Assembly: GCF_000423525.1 (NCBI RefSeq)
Contig: NZ_AUID01000002.1
Coordinates: 1 to 64,000, forward strand
DNA from: Proteocatella sphenisci DSM 23131
GTDB taxonomy: Bacteria > Bacillota > Clostridia > Peptostreptococcales > Filifactoraceae
Length of the DNA stretch: 64,000 bases
Reading direction: 5' to 3'
The notes below the pieces were generated by a model that was not told where the DNA came from, did no database searches, and saw only the letters and a list, made by a program, of their open reading frames with translations. A program made the position numbers and the translations under genes. The stretch's first letter is position 1, and every line of letters begins with the position of its first letter. Below are positions 37,719 through 46,027 of this stretch, piece after piece.

Positions 37719-38582
37719 ATGTCGAAATTAATAAGTTCAAATCTTAAAAATGTATTTTTCATACTTTTGGGAAATACTATCTATGCGCTCGCAATAGTTG
37801 TGTTTATACTGCCGAGCAATCTTATAACTGGTGGAACCACTGGACTTGCTTTATTATTTTATAACCTTTTTGGGCTTCCAATAAATATATTTGTTTCTAT
37901 ATTCAATATAGCAATGTTTGGTCTGGGAGCATTTGTACTTGGAAGAAAATTTATACTCACTACCCTAATAAGTACTTTTTACTATCCCTTTATTCTTACC
38001 GTGCTCCAAAAAATACCTCAGATACAAAATATTACAACAGACTATATGCTATCTGCCATATATGCAGGTATCATGATAGGAATGAGTATAGGAATAGTTA
38101 TAAGGGCGGGAGCTTCTACCGGAGGCATGGATATACCCCCGCTGGTTCTTTACAAGAAATTCAGGATTCCAGTTTCAGTTTCCATGTATGCATTTGATTT
38201 TTCCATACTTATGTCTCAGATGCTGTTTGCAAACAAGGAGCAGGTCCTCTATGGCATAATCCTTGTTCTGATTTATACTAGTGTTCTTGACAAGGTACTT
38301 ATTATGGGCGAATCCAAGACCCAGGTGAAGATAATAAGTGATAAATATAATGATATTAATGCCATGATACTTGAGGAGCTCGACAGAGGCTCAACCCTTA
38401 TGCACAGTGAGACAGGATACCACAGGAAAGACGCCATGGTGATACTTACCGTAATATCCAACAGAGAACTCTCAAAACTAAATCAGCTTGTTTCTTCAAT
38501 AGATTCTGATGCCTTTATGATAGTTAACAGGATAAGTGAAGTAAGAGGTCGCGGATTCAGTCTTGACAAGGTCCACAGTTAA
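37719..38582 (+). CDS. YitT family membrane protein
   Basis: Polytopic membrane protein of the YitT family (287 aa). Five or six hydrophobic segments occupy about residues 10-190, with the conserved NLITGGTTGLALLFYN and GIVIRAGASTGGMDIPP. The cytoplasmic C-terminal DUF2179 domain (about 205-280) has the conserved HSETGYHRKDAMVILTV. Function unknown for the family. It lies 12 bases after the HAD gene and ends in a terminator. Confidence 0.9.
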   Translation: MSKLISSNLKNVFFILLGNTIYALAIVVFILPSNLITGGTTGLALLFYNLFGLPINIFVSIFNIAMFGLGAFVLGRKFILTTLISTFYYPFILTVLQKIPQIQNITTDYMLSAIYAGIMIGMSIGIVIRAGASTGGMDIPPLVLYKKFRIPVSVSMYAFDFSILMSQMLFANKEQVLYGIILVLIYTSVLDKVLIMGESKTQVKIISDKYNDINAMILEELDRGSTLMHSETGYHRKDAMVILTVISNRELSKLNQLVSSIDSDAFMIVNRISEVRGRGFSLDKVHS

Positions 38583-38614
38583 AGAATAGATCGAGTATTT
38601 TCCATTTATTTATT

Positions 38615-38647
38615 AAAGCCACTTGTATAAATACCGGTGGCTTTTTC
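38615..38647 (+). terminator. Terminator after the YitT gene
   Basis: AAAGCCAC/GTGGCTTT, eight perfect base pairs with a 14-base loop followed by thymidines. It marks the right boundary of housekeeping genes before the accessory region on the minus strand. Confidence 0.85.
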
Positions 38648-38684
38648 GACGTTTTTATAAAATAGGAAATAGGCAGATAACCTA

Positions 38685-39260
38685 TTATTTTAAATTGTCA
38701 ATAGCATACTGAGCTTCTTGGTTAGTGAATTTTTCTCCATAATCTGATATTAATTGATCATATATTGCACTAGGTGACATTGCCATTGTTTCTTGATACG
38801 ATTCAGCTTTTTTTAAAGCATTATACTTCCAGTCTGCATCAATGTTATCAATTGCATACTGAGCCGCTTCTTTTGAAAATTTTTCACCATATTCTGATAC
38901 TAGCTGATCATATAATCCAACTTTAGACATATGCATTGTATCATCATATATTTCAGCCTTTTTTAAAGCAGATTTGTATTCTGTTGGTACATCTGATACT
39001 TGAGTCTCTTGTGTTTCAGATGCTGGTGGAGCAGATGTTTCAATTTGTGATGTATTATCGCCACTATATTCGGGATCAGAAGTCATCTCCGTACCTGGCC
39101 CTGTTGCTCCAATTCCGATAAATATAACAATTGCCCAAACCCACCATTTTTTATAAAACGGTTTCTTGTTTTTTGCCCCGCAAGATGGACAACTTTTTGC
39201 GTTTTTTGCGATTTCCCCTCCGCAAGTTTTACAATTGATCAAATTTTTGTTACGTTCCAT
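38685..39260 (-). CDS. Zinc-ribbon membrane protein with two Ltp-type repeats
   Basis: A 191-aa protein with three parts. A cytoplasmic zinc ribbon at the N-terminus has Cys10, Cys13, Cys24 and Cys27 (CKTCGG and CPSCGA). One transmembrane helix follows at about 39-53. After a Ser/Thr/Glu-rich linker come two 44-residue repeats (97-140 and 147-190), each built as ALKKAE-Y--TM-MS---YDQL-S-YGEKF---AQYAIDN. These repeats match the Ltp (PF07553-type) helix-turn-helix module of host-surface lipoproteins; the Ltp protein of Streptococcus thermophilus phage TP-J34 gives superinfection exclusion. Here the anchor is a helix and not a lipobox. Last gene of the accessory region. Confidence 0.8.
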   Translation of the reverse strand: MERNKNLINCKTCGGEIAKNAKSCPSCGAKNKKPFYKKWWVWAIVIFIGIGATGPGTEMTSDPEYSGDNTSQIETSAPPASETQETQVSDVPTEYKSALKKAEIYDDTMHMSKVGLYDQLVSEYGEKFSKEAAQYAIDNIDADWKYNALKKAESYQETMAMSPSAIYDQLISDYGEKFTNQEAQYAIDNLK

Positions 39261-39403
39261 GTTAATTCCCCCTTTTCATAATAAATATTTTACTGAACTT
39301 ATACCACCTATTTATAAAACATCAATACTTAATTATTCTTTAAATTGGATGTTTTTTATTATTTAATAAACAATATCCAGTTCCTATTACCATATATATG
39401 ATT

Positions 39404-40924
39404 TTACTTTGTATTTTTTAGCAGCTTATCTTTTCTCTTTTCAAATTCAGAAGATTGAACATCCATACTTAATCCACTATAGTATTCTATTGCTCTTTCA
39501 CAGATTTCAATTGATTTTTGAATCTCATTTCTTTTCTCATAAATTATTGACAGTCTCTTGAATGCCGGAATTACACAATCAAACTTACCAATTTCATTTA
39601 TTTCTTTTTCAATCTGGCTTTCAGAATAAATTCCCCTTAGCATTTTAATTTCTTTTCTTCTTGAATTAATGTAACTTTTCTGCAATTTATCCAAGTTGTT
39701 AATGTCTTCTAAGCAATAATAAATGCATTTTTCGAGATATTTTTCGTCAAGATTTCTGTATTTATAATAAAAATCCAGTAGCTGATTATAATCAAAATGG
39801 ACTTCGTATCCATTGCTTTTATTTTTATCCATCTGATCTATCAAAAATCTCTCTTTCGTATAATCAAATGAGGGGACAATGACTTCCTTTTTCGATTCTT
39901 TTTTCTTTTCCAATTTTCCTGTTTTTCTTAGTTGCACGAGCTTTTCTTTTACATCTTCATGTGTCTCATCCAGTAAATCATATACAGCTTTCTTAAACTT
40001 AAAATTTTCAGTAAGTAATGGAACCTCTATGGTTTCATTGAACAAAGATGTATTTGCAAATATATGAGTTCCTTCTTTTCTCAATTTGTAAAACTCTTTA
40101 TCCTTTATAAATCTGTCTATCTCTAAATTTTCTGCTGTGTATTCCTTATAAATATTTGATGTTAAGGTTTCTTCAAATATTTCCGAATAATTTTTTATAT
40201 AATTATTTTTCGTGAATTCAAAAGACTTGTGCATTCTCATTATGTCTTTAGCATATAATGGAATATTCAAGCTATAGTTGCAAAGAAGAAAAAGATTATC
40301 TGAGAAATTATATTCGTGATCCCGATCAAGAGAATTGATAAACATCTGAACAAGATCCACGTTTTGGCGATACAGGCAGGTTAATATAAGAGCATTCCCT
40401 GAGTAATTCTGGAATGAATTATTCTTGTGAACATCCCTGAGCTTTAGAATTACATCAAATGCTTTTTTATAGTCTCCTGAAAACAAATGCCTCTCCAGTC
40501 CGTAATACAGAATAAATACATATCCTATATCAATTCTACTGTCATAGGGATTCTCAAGCAGTTTCCAATACACCCCTCTTTGCTCTTTGGACAGTTCACT
40601 ATAATTCGGATAGTACGGCGGCCTGTCTACTTTTGAAATATCTACATTTGTATTTATCGGCAAACTGCTATATATAAGACTTGGCTCCTTACTCATAAAA
40701 TTAAAAGATATTTCAAAACCATCAATTACAAATTTATCATTTTTATTATCTGGTAAATAATTTCGCTTTGGTCCATCAGCAATCCAAATCAAATCTTCTA
40801 AGTCGCTATGTACAGAAAGTGTTGTTAAAGCATTAAATTCGACTTCTTTATTTACCGAAATCAAAGAATTTTCAATAGTATTCTTGTTTTCGTTACTCTT
40901 AAACAATTTACTGAATAACCCCAT
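39404..40924 (-). CDS. TerB_N-domain protein in a restriction locus
   Basis: A 506-aa soluble protein. Residues 101-148 (RPPYYPNYSELSKEQRGVYW, then DIGYVFILYYGLERHLFSG) match the TerB_N domain, found beside TerB and in proteins of phage-defence and tellurite-related loci. The rest is helical and charged, with a Lys/Glu-rich linker near 340-360 and a C-terminal part (about 440-500) that resembles TPR-type helices (AFKRLSIIYEKRNEIQKSIE). No catalytic motif is seen. It starts 42 bases after the preceding ORF on the same strand, so it is probably part of the hsd operon. Confidence 0.72.
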   Translation of the reverse strand: MGLFSKLFKSNENKNTIENSLISVNKEVEFNALTTLSVHSDLEDLIWIADGPKRNYLPDNKNDKFVIDGFEISFNFMSKEPSLIYSSLPINTNVDISKVDRPPYYPNYSELSKEQRGVYWKLLENPYDSRIDIGYVFILYYGLERHLFSGDYKKAFDVILKLRDVHKNNSFQNYSGNALILTCLYRQNVDLVQMFINSLDRDHEYNFSDNLFLLCNYSLNIPLYAKDIMRMHKSFEFTKNNYIKNYSEIFEETLTSNIYKEYTAENLEIDRFIKDKEFYKLRKEGTHIFANTSLFNETIEVPLLTENFKFKKAVYDLLDETHEDVKEKLVQLRKTGKLEKKKESKKEVIVPSFDYTKERFLIDQMDKNKSNGYEVHFDYNQLLDFYYKYRNLDEKYLEKCIYYCLEDINNLDKLQKSYINSRRKEIKMLRGIYSESQIEKEINEIGKFDCVIPAFKRLSIIYEKRNEIQKSIEICERAIEYYSGLSMDVQSSEFEKRKDKLLKNTK

Positions 40925-40966
40925 ATTTTTCTCCTATCAGCATATTTTCAAAAAAGTGACCATAGT

Positions 40967-41704
40967 TTACCGTTTTTTTCTCTTATCAATACCTCTTTTA
41001 ATTCCTTCATCTATTGCTTTTCTCTTTATTGACTTCATATCTTCACCCTTTACTTCCAATATTTCAATGTCTCTGAAGTCGTTTATTATATACAAAGTGC
41101 CTATGCAATCTATAAATATCTTATTGAAATTGAAATTTTCATGCAGCTCTATGCTATTCACTATTTCTATAATGTCAAACTCTTCAAGCAGTTGAGTGTG
41201 AGTAAAAATATACAGCCAGTGATCCTTGAATTTATGATGATTCTTGAGATGGTCATAGTAGATAGTATTAAGCTTTTCTGATTTATCCACTATACTTTTT
41301 TTAATAAGTTCGTGATGTATTTTGGTATCATATAAACCTTTGAAGTAGTCGAAAATTACCATATTTTCAAAGATTTCTATGTGGCCTTTCATTTTTTTGT
41401 TTCTGCTCTCCATCTTTTCTTTTATATACTGTGGAGGAAGATTTTTTCCAAAATATTCATTAATATACCTTCTTTGCTCTCCTTCTTTTTTTGATATCGC
41501 CTCCACGACTTCAATCCCTATTCCGAGTTGTTCACTTTGAAAGTCCGGAGAATCAAGATGATTTAAAGCCTTTAGCTTAGAGTCAAAACAGGTTTCTAAG
41601 GTAATCCTTGCGTAGCACTCAAAATAGTCTTTGCTGTACTTCTCATTTTCATATCCTTCTTTCATACCTGCCTCCAATTTAGAGCTTAATCCGCTTTTAC
41701 TCAT
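40967..41704 (-). CDS. Uncharacterised protein overlapping hsdR
   Basis: A 245-aa protein I do not recognise by name. The ATG at 41704 is chosen because it overlaps the hsdR stop as ATGAGTAA, giving eight bases of overlap and translational coupling; the in-frame extension to 41740 lies inside hsdR. Residues 51-70 (DSPDFQSEQLGIGIEVVEAI) resemble the D...E core of some PD-(D/E)XK nuclease-like proteins, but the expected lysine after the glutamate is not there. The C-terminus is very basic (KRKAIDEGIKRGIDKRKKR), suggesting nucleic-acid contact. Cytoplasmic; no membrane segment. Confidence 0.7.
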   Translation of the reverse strand: MSKSGLSSKLEAGMKEGYENEKYSKDYFECYARITLETCFDSKLKALNHLDSPDFQSEQLGIGIEVVEAISKKEGEQRRYINEYFGKNLPPQYIKEKMESRNKKMKGHIEIFENMVIFDYFKGLYDTKIHHELIKKSIVDKSEKLNTIYYDHLKNHHKFKDHWLYIFTHTQLLEEFDIIEIVNSIELHENFNFNKIFIDCIGTLYIINDFRDIEILEVKGEDMKSIKRKAIDEGIKRGIDKRKKR

Positions 41705-44700
41705 TCCTGAATCCTCTGTAAGCCTCTTTAGCAATCTCATTCATTATTACTGAATAGAAATTCTGATCCTCAAATAGCTTTTTGAATGCGTCCATCTGCT
41801 CTTCGTAGCACCCTTGAGCAACGTCTTCGAAAATCTTTGGAAATATACTTTCTGAAAAGACTTCGATACTGTTTTTCTTTGCATATCTTTTCAGTTTTTT
41901 GTTATCCTTTACTATTTTCCCATATATTGTTTCTACAATAACCTTGTCTCCATCAGAGAATATTCCAGCGAACTTGTCATTGATGTGATTTATTATATTC
42001 TCTAAAAGCTCATCTTTAACATCCTTATTCTTGTCAACATCAACGGTCTTAGTATTATCAATTACAGTATAATCTCCATTTCCTTCCATCACAATCTCAC
42101 CTTCGTATGTTTTTTCAAGCTTAAAAAACTCAAGTTTAATTTTATCGCTCAGATCAACGTTTTCTGACTGAGCTTTAGGAAGCAGTTTATCCATATACTT
42201 CAGGAAGTTGTATTCCTTCTGCAGCTCCTTATCAAACATCCTTGTTATCTGTGTTATATATGAATGCCATTTCACAAAATTCCTTATGGATCTTCTGTAT
42301 TTATACTGTTCCTCTTCATCCATAACTTCATAATTCTTTATCACAGGAGTGAACAGGCTTGTGATTTTGCCAAGATCCTTGTCTGTCTGCTTTGGCTTGT
42401 AGTATATCTTATTGAAATTCTCTACATCATCGTCATTGTAAAGCAAGAATTGCCTTATTAAGATTTTCAGATCATAAATCATGTTAACATTTATTTCTTC
42501 ATCAAGAACCGTACTCTTATAGAATGGTTCAAATGATTCTTTGATATCGTCTGCCTCGTTCACAAAATCCATTACGAAGGTATCAACTTTCCCTGGAGCT
42601 GTTCTGTTGAGCCTCGAAAGAGTCTGCACAGCCTTAACGCCAGTAAGTTTCTTGTCAACGAACATCGTATGAAGAAGTGGCTCGTCAAATCCTGTCTGGT
42701 ATTTTTCTGCTACTATGAGCATATTGAACTCATCTGAGTGAAATACCTCTGGTAGTTGTCTTTCACTTACTCTGCTGCCATCTTGCCTTATATTCAGACC
42801 TGGTTCTGTATATTCATCCACTCCGTCCTTTACTGTTCCAGAAAAAGCTACCAGAACATCCAAGTCCTTATATCCCCTGCTCTCAATATATCTCTTGAAT
42901 TCAAGGAAATAACGCACAGCATGAAGCCTTGATGCGGTAACAACCATAGCCTTTGCCTTGCCACCTATTTTCTTCTTTGTGACATCTCTGAAGTATTCAA
43001 CCATGATTGATGTCTTCTGCTGAAGATTATATGAATGCAGCGACTCATATCTCTTTATGGCTTTAACTGCTTCAGTCTGAGGCAGTTCAGGATTTTCAGG
43101 AGTATTTTTTGCTATCTTATAGCAGGTTTTATACGTCATGTAATTCGCAAGCACATCATGTATGAAGCCTTCTTCTATTGCCTGCTTCATGGAATATACA
43201 TGAAATGGCCTGAAAGTGCCGTCTTCATATCTCTGGCCAAACATTTCGAGAGTCTTCTGCTTTGGAGTGGCAGTAAATGCGAAAAACGAAAGATTTTTAT
43301 GTCTTCCATGACTTAGAAGCTCTTTTACAAGCTTGTCCTCAAAATCCTCTTCTTTAGACTCTTCTTCTCCTTCAATCCTCTCATATTCCAATAAAGCTTC
43401 TTCACTGTCTGCAAGGGCAGTTTTGAGCTTCTGAGCACTTGATCCAGTCTGTGATGAGTGAGCCTCATCGACTATGATTGCAAATCTTTTTCCCTTGTTA
43501 CTCTCAATTTCTTCATAAATAACAGGGAATTTCTGAAGAGTGGTCACTATTATTTTCTTTCCATCGTTTATCGCATCTCTCAGATCCTTTGAAGATTTCC
43601 CATCTCCTATTGTCTCGACAAGCCCAAACGTATGATCAAAGCTGCTTATTGTGTCCTGCAGCTGAGAATCAAGCACTTTTCTGTCTGTTACTACGATAAC
43701 AGAAGTAAATATAGAGTTGTTACACTCATCGTGAAGACTCGAAAGACGGTAGCTGCTCCATGCTATGGAGTTTGATTTCCCTGAGCCTGCACTGTGCTGT
43801 ATAAGGTAGTTCTTTCCAGATCCGTTTCTTTTCACATCATCCATTATCTTCGTAACTACATCGAGCTGATGATAACGTGGGAAAATCAATTTCTTGCTTG
43901 TTTTATATGTATCTTTTCCGTCTTTTGTTACCTTCTTTTTTTCTATGCTCACATGAAGGAATCTCTGAATTATATTGAGAAGAGATTCTTTTGTAAGTAC
44001 ATTTTCCCAAAGATAGGAAGTATTGTAACCATCAGGATTTTCAGGGTTTCCAGATCCCCCGACATTTCCCGCTCCTCCTGATCCCTGATTGAATGGCAGA
44101 AAGAATGTCTTATCTCCATTGAGTTGCGTGGCCATAGCTATTTCATAGAGATCAACTGCGAAATATACAAGGAATCTTCTGTTGAACTGAAAGCAAAGCT
44201 CCCTGTGATTACGATCTTCCCTGAACTGCTTCATTGCATTTTCAACAGACTGCCCTGTAATCTGATTTTTAAGCTCAAGTGCAACCAGAGCAATACCATT
44301 CAGGCTGAGCACCATGTCTATCGTATTGTTATTCTCATTGGAATATGCAAACTGGCGTGTAACGGTCATTATGTTTGCCTTATAACCATTTACGAGTTTG
44401 TCATTAAGAGTTGATTCAGGCTTGAAATAGCAAACTTTGAACTTAACTCCCCTGTCGTTTATTCCGCTTCTAAGCACATGAAGCAGCCCATGAGTCGAAG
44501 TTTCCTCGCAGAAACGCTTCAAAAACTTCTTTTCTGAGTCATTGCCATATATCTTCTCATATCTTTCCCACTCGTTCTCCTGAGTAATTTTTATAAATGA
44601 CAAAAGCTTGTGCAGATCTACTGCATTTAACTTGTCATAGGTGGACATATCCCCTTTGATATATCCACCTGAATTTATGAGAGATGTTTCTATGTCTTGT

Positions 44701-44726
44701 TCAAATCGTATTTCTTTATATTCCAA
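41697..44726 (-). CDS. hsdR: Type I restriction endonuclease, R subunit
   Basis: Translocating nuclease subunit of a type I restriction system, 1009 aa, full length. The N-terminal nuclease domain has the PD-(D/E)XK residues Asp137, Glu151 and Lys153 (TIDMVL...LELKNQ). The SF2 motor has Walker A HSAGSGKS (311-318), the DEAH box IIVDEAHSSQTG, FAFTATPKQKT and the motif VI region QTLSRLNRTAPGK. The C-terminal helical domain binds the methylase core in relatives. It follows hsdS by 31 bases and appears intact and active. Confidence 0.96.
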   Translation of the reverse strand: MEYKEIRFEQDIETSLINSGGYIKGDMSTYDKLNAVDLHKLLSFIKITQENEWERYEKIYGNDSEKKFLKRFCEETSTHGLLHVLRSGINDRGVKFKVCYFKPESTLNDKLVNGYKANIMTVTRQFAYSNENNNTIDMVLSLNGIALVALELKNQITGQSVENAMKQFREDRNHRELCFQFNRRFLVYFAVDLYEIAMATQLNGDKTFFLPFNQGSGGAGNVGGSGNPENPDGYNTSYLWENVLTKESLLNIIQRFLHVSIEKKKVTKDGKDTYKTSKKLIFPRYHQLDVVTKIMDDVKRNGSGKNYLIQHSAGSGKSNSIAWSSYRLSSLHDECNNSIFTSVIVVTDRKVLDSQLQDTISSFDHTFGLVETIGDGKSSKDLRDAINDGKKIIVTTLQKFPVIYEEIESNKGKRFAIIVDEAHSSQTGSSAQKLKTALADSEEALLEYERIEGEEESKEEDFEDKLVKELLSHGRHKNLSFFAFTATPKQKTLEMFGQRYEDGTFRPFHVYSMKQAIEEGFIHDVLANYMTYKTCYKIAKNTPENPELPQTEAVKAIKRYESLHSYNLQQKTSIMVEYFRDVTKKKIGGKAKAMVVTASRLHAVRYFLEFKRYIESRGYKDLDVLVAFSGTVKDGVDEYTEPGLNIRQDGSRVSERQLPEVFHSDEFNMLIVAEKYQTGFDEPLLHTMFVDKKLTGVKAVQTLSRLNRTAPGKVDTFVMDFVNEADDIKESFEPFYKSTVLDEEINVNMIYDLKILIRQFLLYNDDDVENFNKIYYKPKQTDKDLGKITSLFTPVIKNYEVMDEEEQYKYRRSIRNFVKWHSYITQITRMFDKELQKEYNFLKYMDKLLPKAQSENVDLSDKIKLEFFKLEKTYEGEIVMEGNGDYTVIDNTKTVDVDKNKDVKDELLENIINHINDKFAGIFSDGDKVIVETIYGKIVKDNKKLKRYAKKNSIEVFSESIFPKIFEDVAQGCYEEQMDAFKKLFEDQNFYSVIMNEIAKEAYRGFRNE

Positions 44727-44757
44727 GATGCGTCCCCCTCTTCTTAGCTATATATTT

Positions 44758-46023
44758 TTAGTCTACTGCTCTTTTTCCTGTTACACATTCATATATTAAT
44801 GATTTTTTGTAGGTTTCAAGGTCTGATAGTAAGGCTTCTTTTTGAGATATAAGGCTATCTATTTCGGTACATTTTCGATGTATGAAATTTGCAATTTCTT
44901 TTTGTTCTTCAAATGTCGGTACTGGTAGATAAAAATTAATAAAAGGCTCCGTTTGTAATCGCCATCTTCCAAGATTTGAAACCCCTTGTCCTAAACCGTA
45001 AAATATTCTATTTGTATAACAAATTTGAAATATATTCTTATAATATTCTTTCGAATAATTAACACCCTGTTTCATTCTAAAAACTCTATAATCTGGACTC
45101 GTAACACCATCATATTCTGACAAATCAATCCATCCTGTAAGTAAGTCCATATGATTCATAGCAAAATCACCCTTATATACAAACTGATATTTGCTATAAT
45201 CAGATGATAATTGACCGTCATTTGATATGATATCTTTTACTTTTAGTCCCTGCTGTGTAATTGAGAGTACATCATAGCCGAGTTGTCCTGATATTCTCTT
45301 CAGTATTTTAAAAATATACTTTATTTTCTTCACTTCCCAATGCTTGGGTATCTCTCCAATCCACTCTATCCCACTATCTTTCATTTCTACATCAGGATTC
45401 AAGCCCTTTGTTACTGCTTCTGTGATCAGAGATTGCTTGTATTTCTTATATTCCTCTATTGATTCTCTTGTTTTTTCAAGGATATGGTCTATTTCAGATA
45501 CCTTCTGGTCGAGGAAGTTGGCTATTTTTTGTTGTTCATTTATTGGTGGGGTAGGTATTATTATATTTTTTTGGTTTTGAGAATTTAGGATTTGAACAAC
45601 ATTACCAGTAGAGTAATACCAATGTTGTTCTTCTTGAGTGCTTAAATAATATAAGCCATATTTCCATTGAATTATGTTTTCATCAAAATTAATAGCATTA
45701 ATTTGTTGATTGTAAGCTACTTCTTCCTGAGAATACCCGAACTTTCCAATGCTACCAATGCAACAAATTAATGGTGTATTTGGTTTTGCTATCCTTGCTT
45801 TAGCATATCCAATTTCATTTATTCTTTCTTTTGTATCTACTATTGGTATAAATTTGTTAAGATTGTCGGGTTTAACCCATATCAATAAACCCTCATCATA
45901 ATAATTTTCATTTCCTTGCATAGACGGAGTGTTACCTGTTTGTATCGAACATATTTTTCCTAATGCAGCAGCTCCCCAATCCTCTGGTATTTCACCTATC
46001 CATTCAATCCCTGAATCTTTCAT
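44758..46023 (-). CDS. hsdS: Type I restriction specificity subunit S
   Basis: DNA-recognition subunit, about 421 aa, with two target-recognition domains (about 15-165 and 225-370) and two conserved helical spacers (QQKIANFLDQKVSEIDHI and EQKEIANFIHRKCTEIDSL). Each half begins with MKDSGIEWIGEIP (residues 1 and 214), which shows the internal duplication. The start is uncertain: ATG at 46023 gives the typical family N-terminus, while an in-frame GTG at 46044 would overlap hsdM by 17 bases. Neither has a strong ribosome-binding site, so coupling to hsdM is likely. The recognition sequence cannot be read from the protein. Confidence 0.94.
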   Translation of the reverse strand: MKDSGIEWIGEIPEDWGAAALGKICSIQTGNTPSMQGNENYYDEGLLIWVKPDNLNKFIPIVDTKERINEIGYAKARIAKPNTPLICCIGSIGKFGYSQEEVAYNQQINAINFDENIIQWKYGLYYLSTQEEQHWYYSTGNVVQILNSQNQKNIIIPTPPINEQQKIANFLDQKVSEIDHILEKTRESIEEYKKYKQSLITEAVTKGLNPDVEMKDSGIEWIGEIPKHWEVKKIKYIFKILKRISGQLGYDVLSITQQGLKVKDIISNDGQLSSDYSKYQFVYKGDFAMNHMDLLTGWIDLSEYDGVTSPDYRVFRMKQGVNYSKEYYKNIFQICYTNRIFYGLGQGVSNLGRWRLQTEPFINFYLPVPTFEEQKEIANFIHRKCTEIDSLISQKEALLSDLETYKKSLIYECVTGKRAVD

Positions 46024-46027
46024 TTTT

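Noticed and set aside
40967-41704. Firm call as a PD-(D/E)XK nuclease
   Set aside because: The D...E pattern is there but the lysine expected two residues after the glutamate is a valine, so only weak resemblance is claimed.
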